Assembly: GCA_030052355.1 (NCBI GenBank)
Contig: JASIGS010000506.1
Location: 1-5,759, forward strand
Direction: 5' to 3'
DNA length: 5,759 bases
Origin: Streptosporangiaceae bacterium
GTDB taxonomy: Bacteria; Actinomycetota; Actinomycetes; Streptosporangiales; Streptosporangiaceae
Of this stretch, positions 5,747 to 5,759 are shown piece after piece (position 1 is the first letter of the stretch; the number at the start of each line of letters is the position of its first letter). A program made the translations under genes and the position numbers. The notes beneath the pieces are model-generated. The model saw only the letters and a program-made list of their open reading frames with translations, did no database searches and had not been told where the DNA came from.

Positions 5747-5759
5747 GCCGCAGAGCGGC
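5747..5759. repeat. Short hairpin at the right edge
   Basis: GCCGC, loop AGA, GCGGC runs to the last base, so it may continue beyond the window. The 99 bases after the cyclase gene contain no convincing reading frame or RNA gene; the only other repetition is the word CCGCTGAA at 5671 and 5735. The hairpin may be part of a terminator or an element of the next gene's leader. Confidence 0.25.

Noticed and set aside
5661..5759. A gene or tRNA in the right-hand tail
   Set aside because: No frame with a start, binding site or motif and no tRNA-like folding pattern was seen in these 99 bases.

Overview
The window is GC-rich DNA (around 70% by eye) with the codon habits of an actinobacterium: GTG/TTG starts, few ribosome binding sites and apparent leaderless starts. 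All four complete genes have close relatives, by remembered family signatures, in streptomycetes and other actinomycetes. No RNA gene, CRISPR array, insertion sequence or phage gene was seen.

Layout, left to right: (1) The extreme left edge holds the first two codons of a minus-strand gene with a good AGGAGG ribosome binding site. (2) The 140-bp gap to its right carries a perfect CTGACA-N5-TGTCAG dyad. (3) A plus-strand YafY-type HTH/WYL regulator (146-1243) is probably divergently transcribed from that edge gene and may control it through the dyad. Its WYL domain is interrupted by a Pro/Ser/Thr-rich expansion built from a short repeated DNA word. (4) A small minus-strand membrane protein with two DnaJ-like CxxCxGxG knuckles (1250-1609) converges on the regulator with only 6 bp between stop codons. 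(5) Upstream of it on the same strand is a 5-formyltetrahydrofolate cyclo-ligase family gene (1712-2500) of the COG0212 '5-FCL-like' type. (6) A 76-bp divergent gap with a nested dyad and a leaderless-type promoter separates it from (7) a very large plus-strand signalling protein (2577-5660): zinc ribbon, class III nucleotide cyclase domain, STAND-type AAA ATPase and C-terminal TPR-like helices. A 9-bp GC hairpin spans its stop codon. The last 99 bases hold no convincing gene.

The genes do not form one obvious pathway. There are two divergent regulatory gaps (6-145 and 2501-2576) and a two-gene minus-strand run (5-FCL-like, then the membrane protein). The most interesting points are the cyclase with a missing substrate-specifying aspartate fused to a STAND ATPase, the repeat-expanded WYL domain, and the two symmetric intergenic elements. 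I found no strong evidence of a wholly undescribed system; these are recognisable families with some unusual details.
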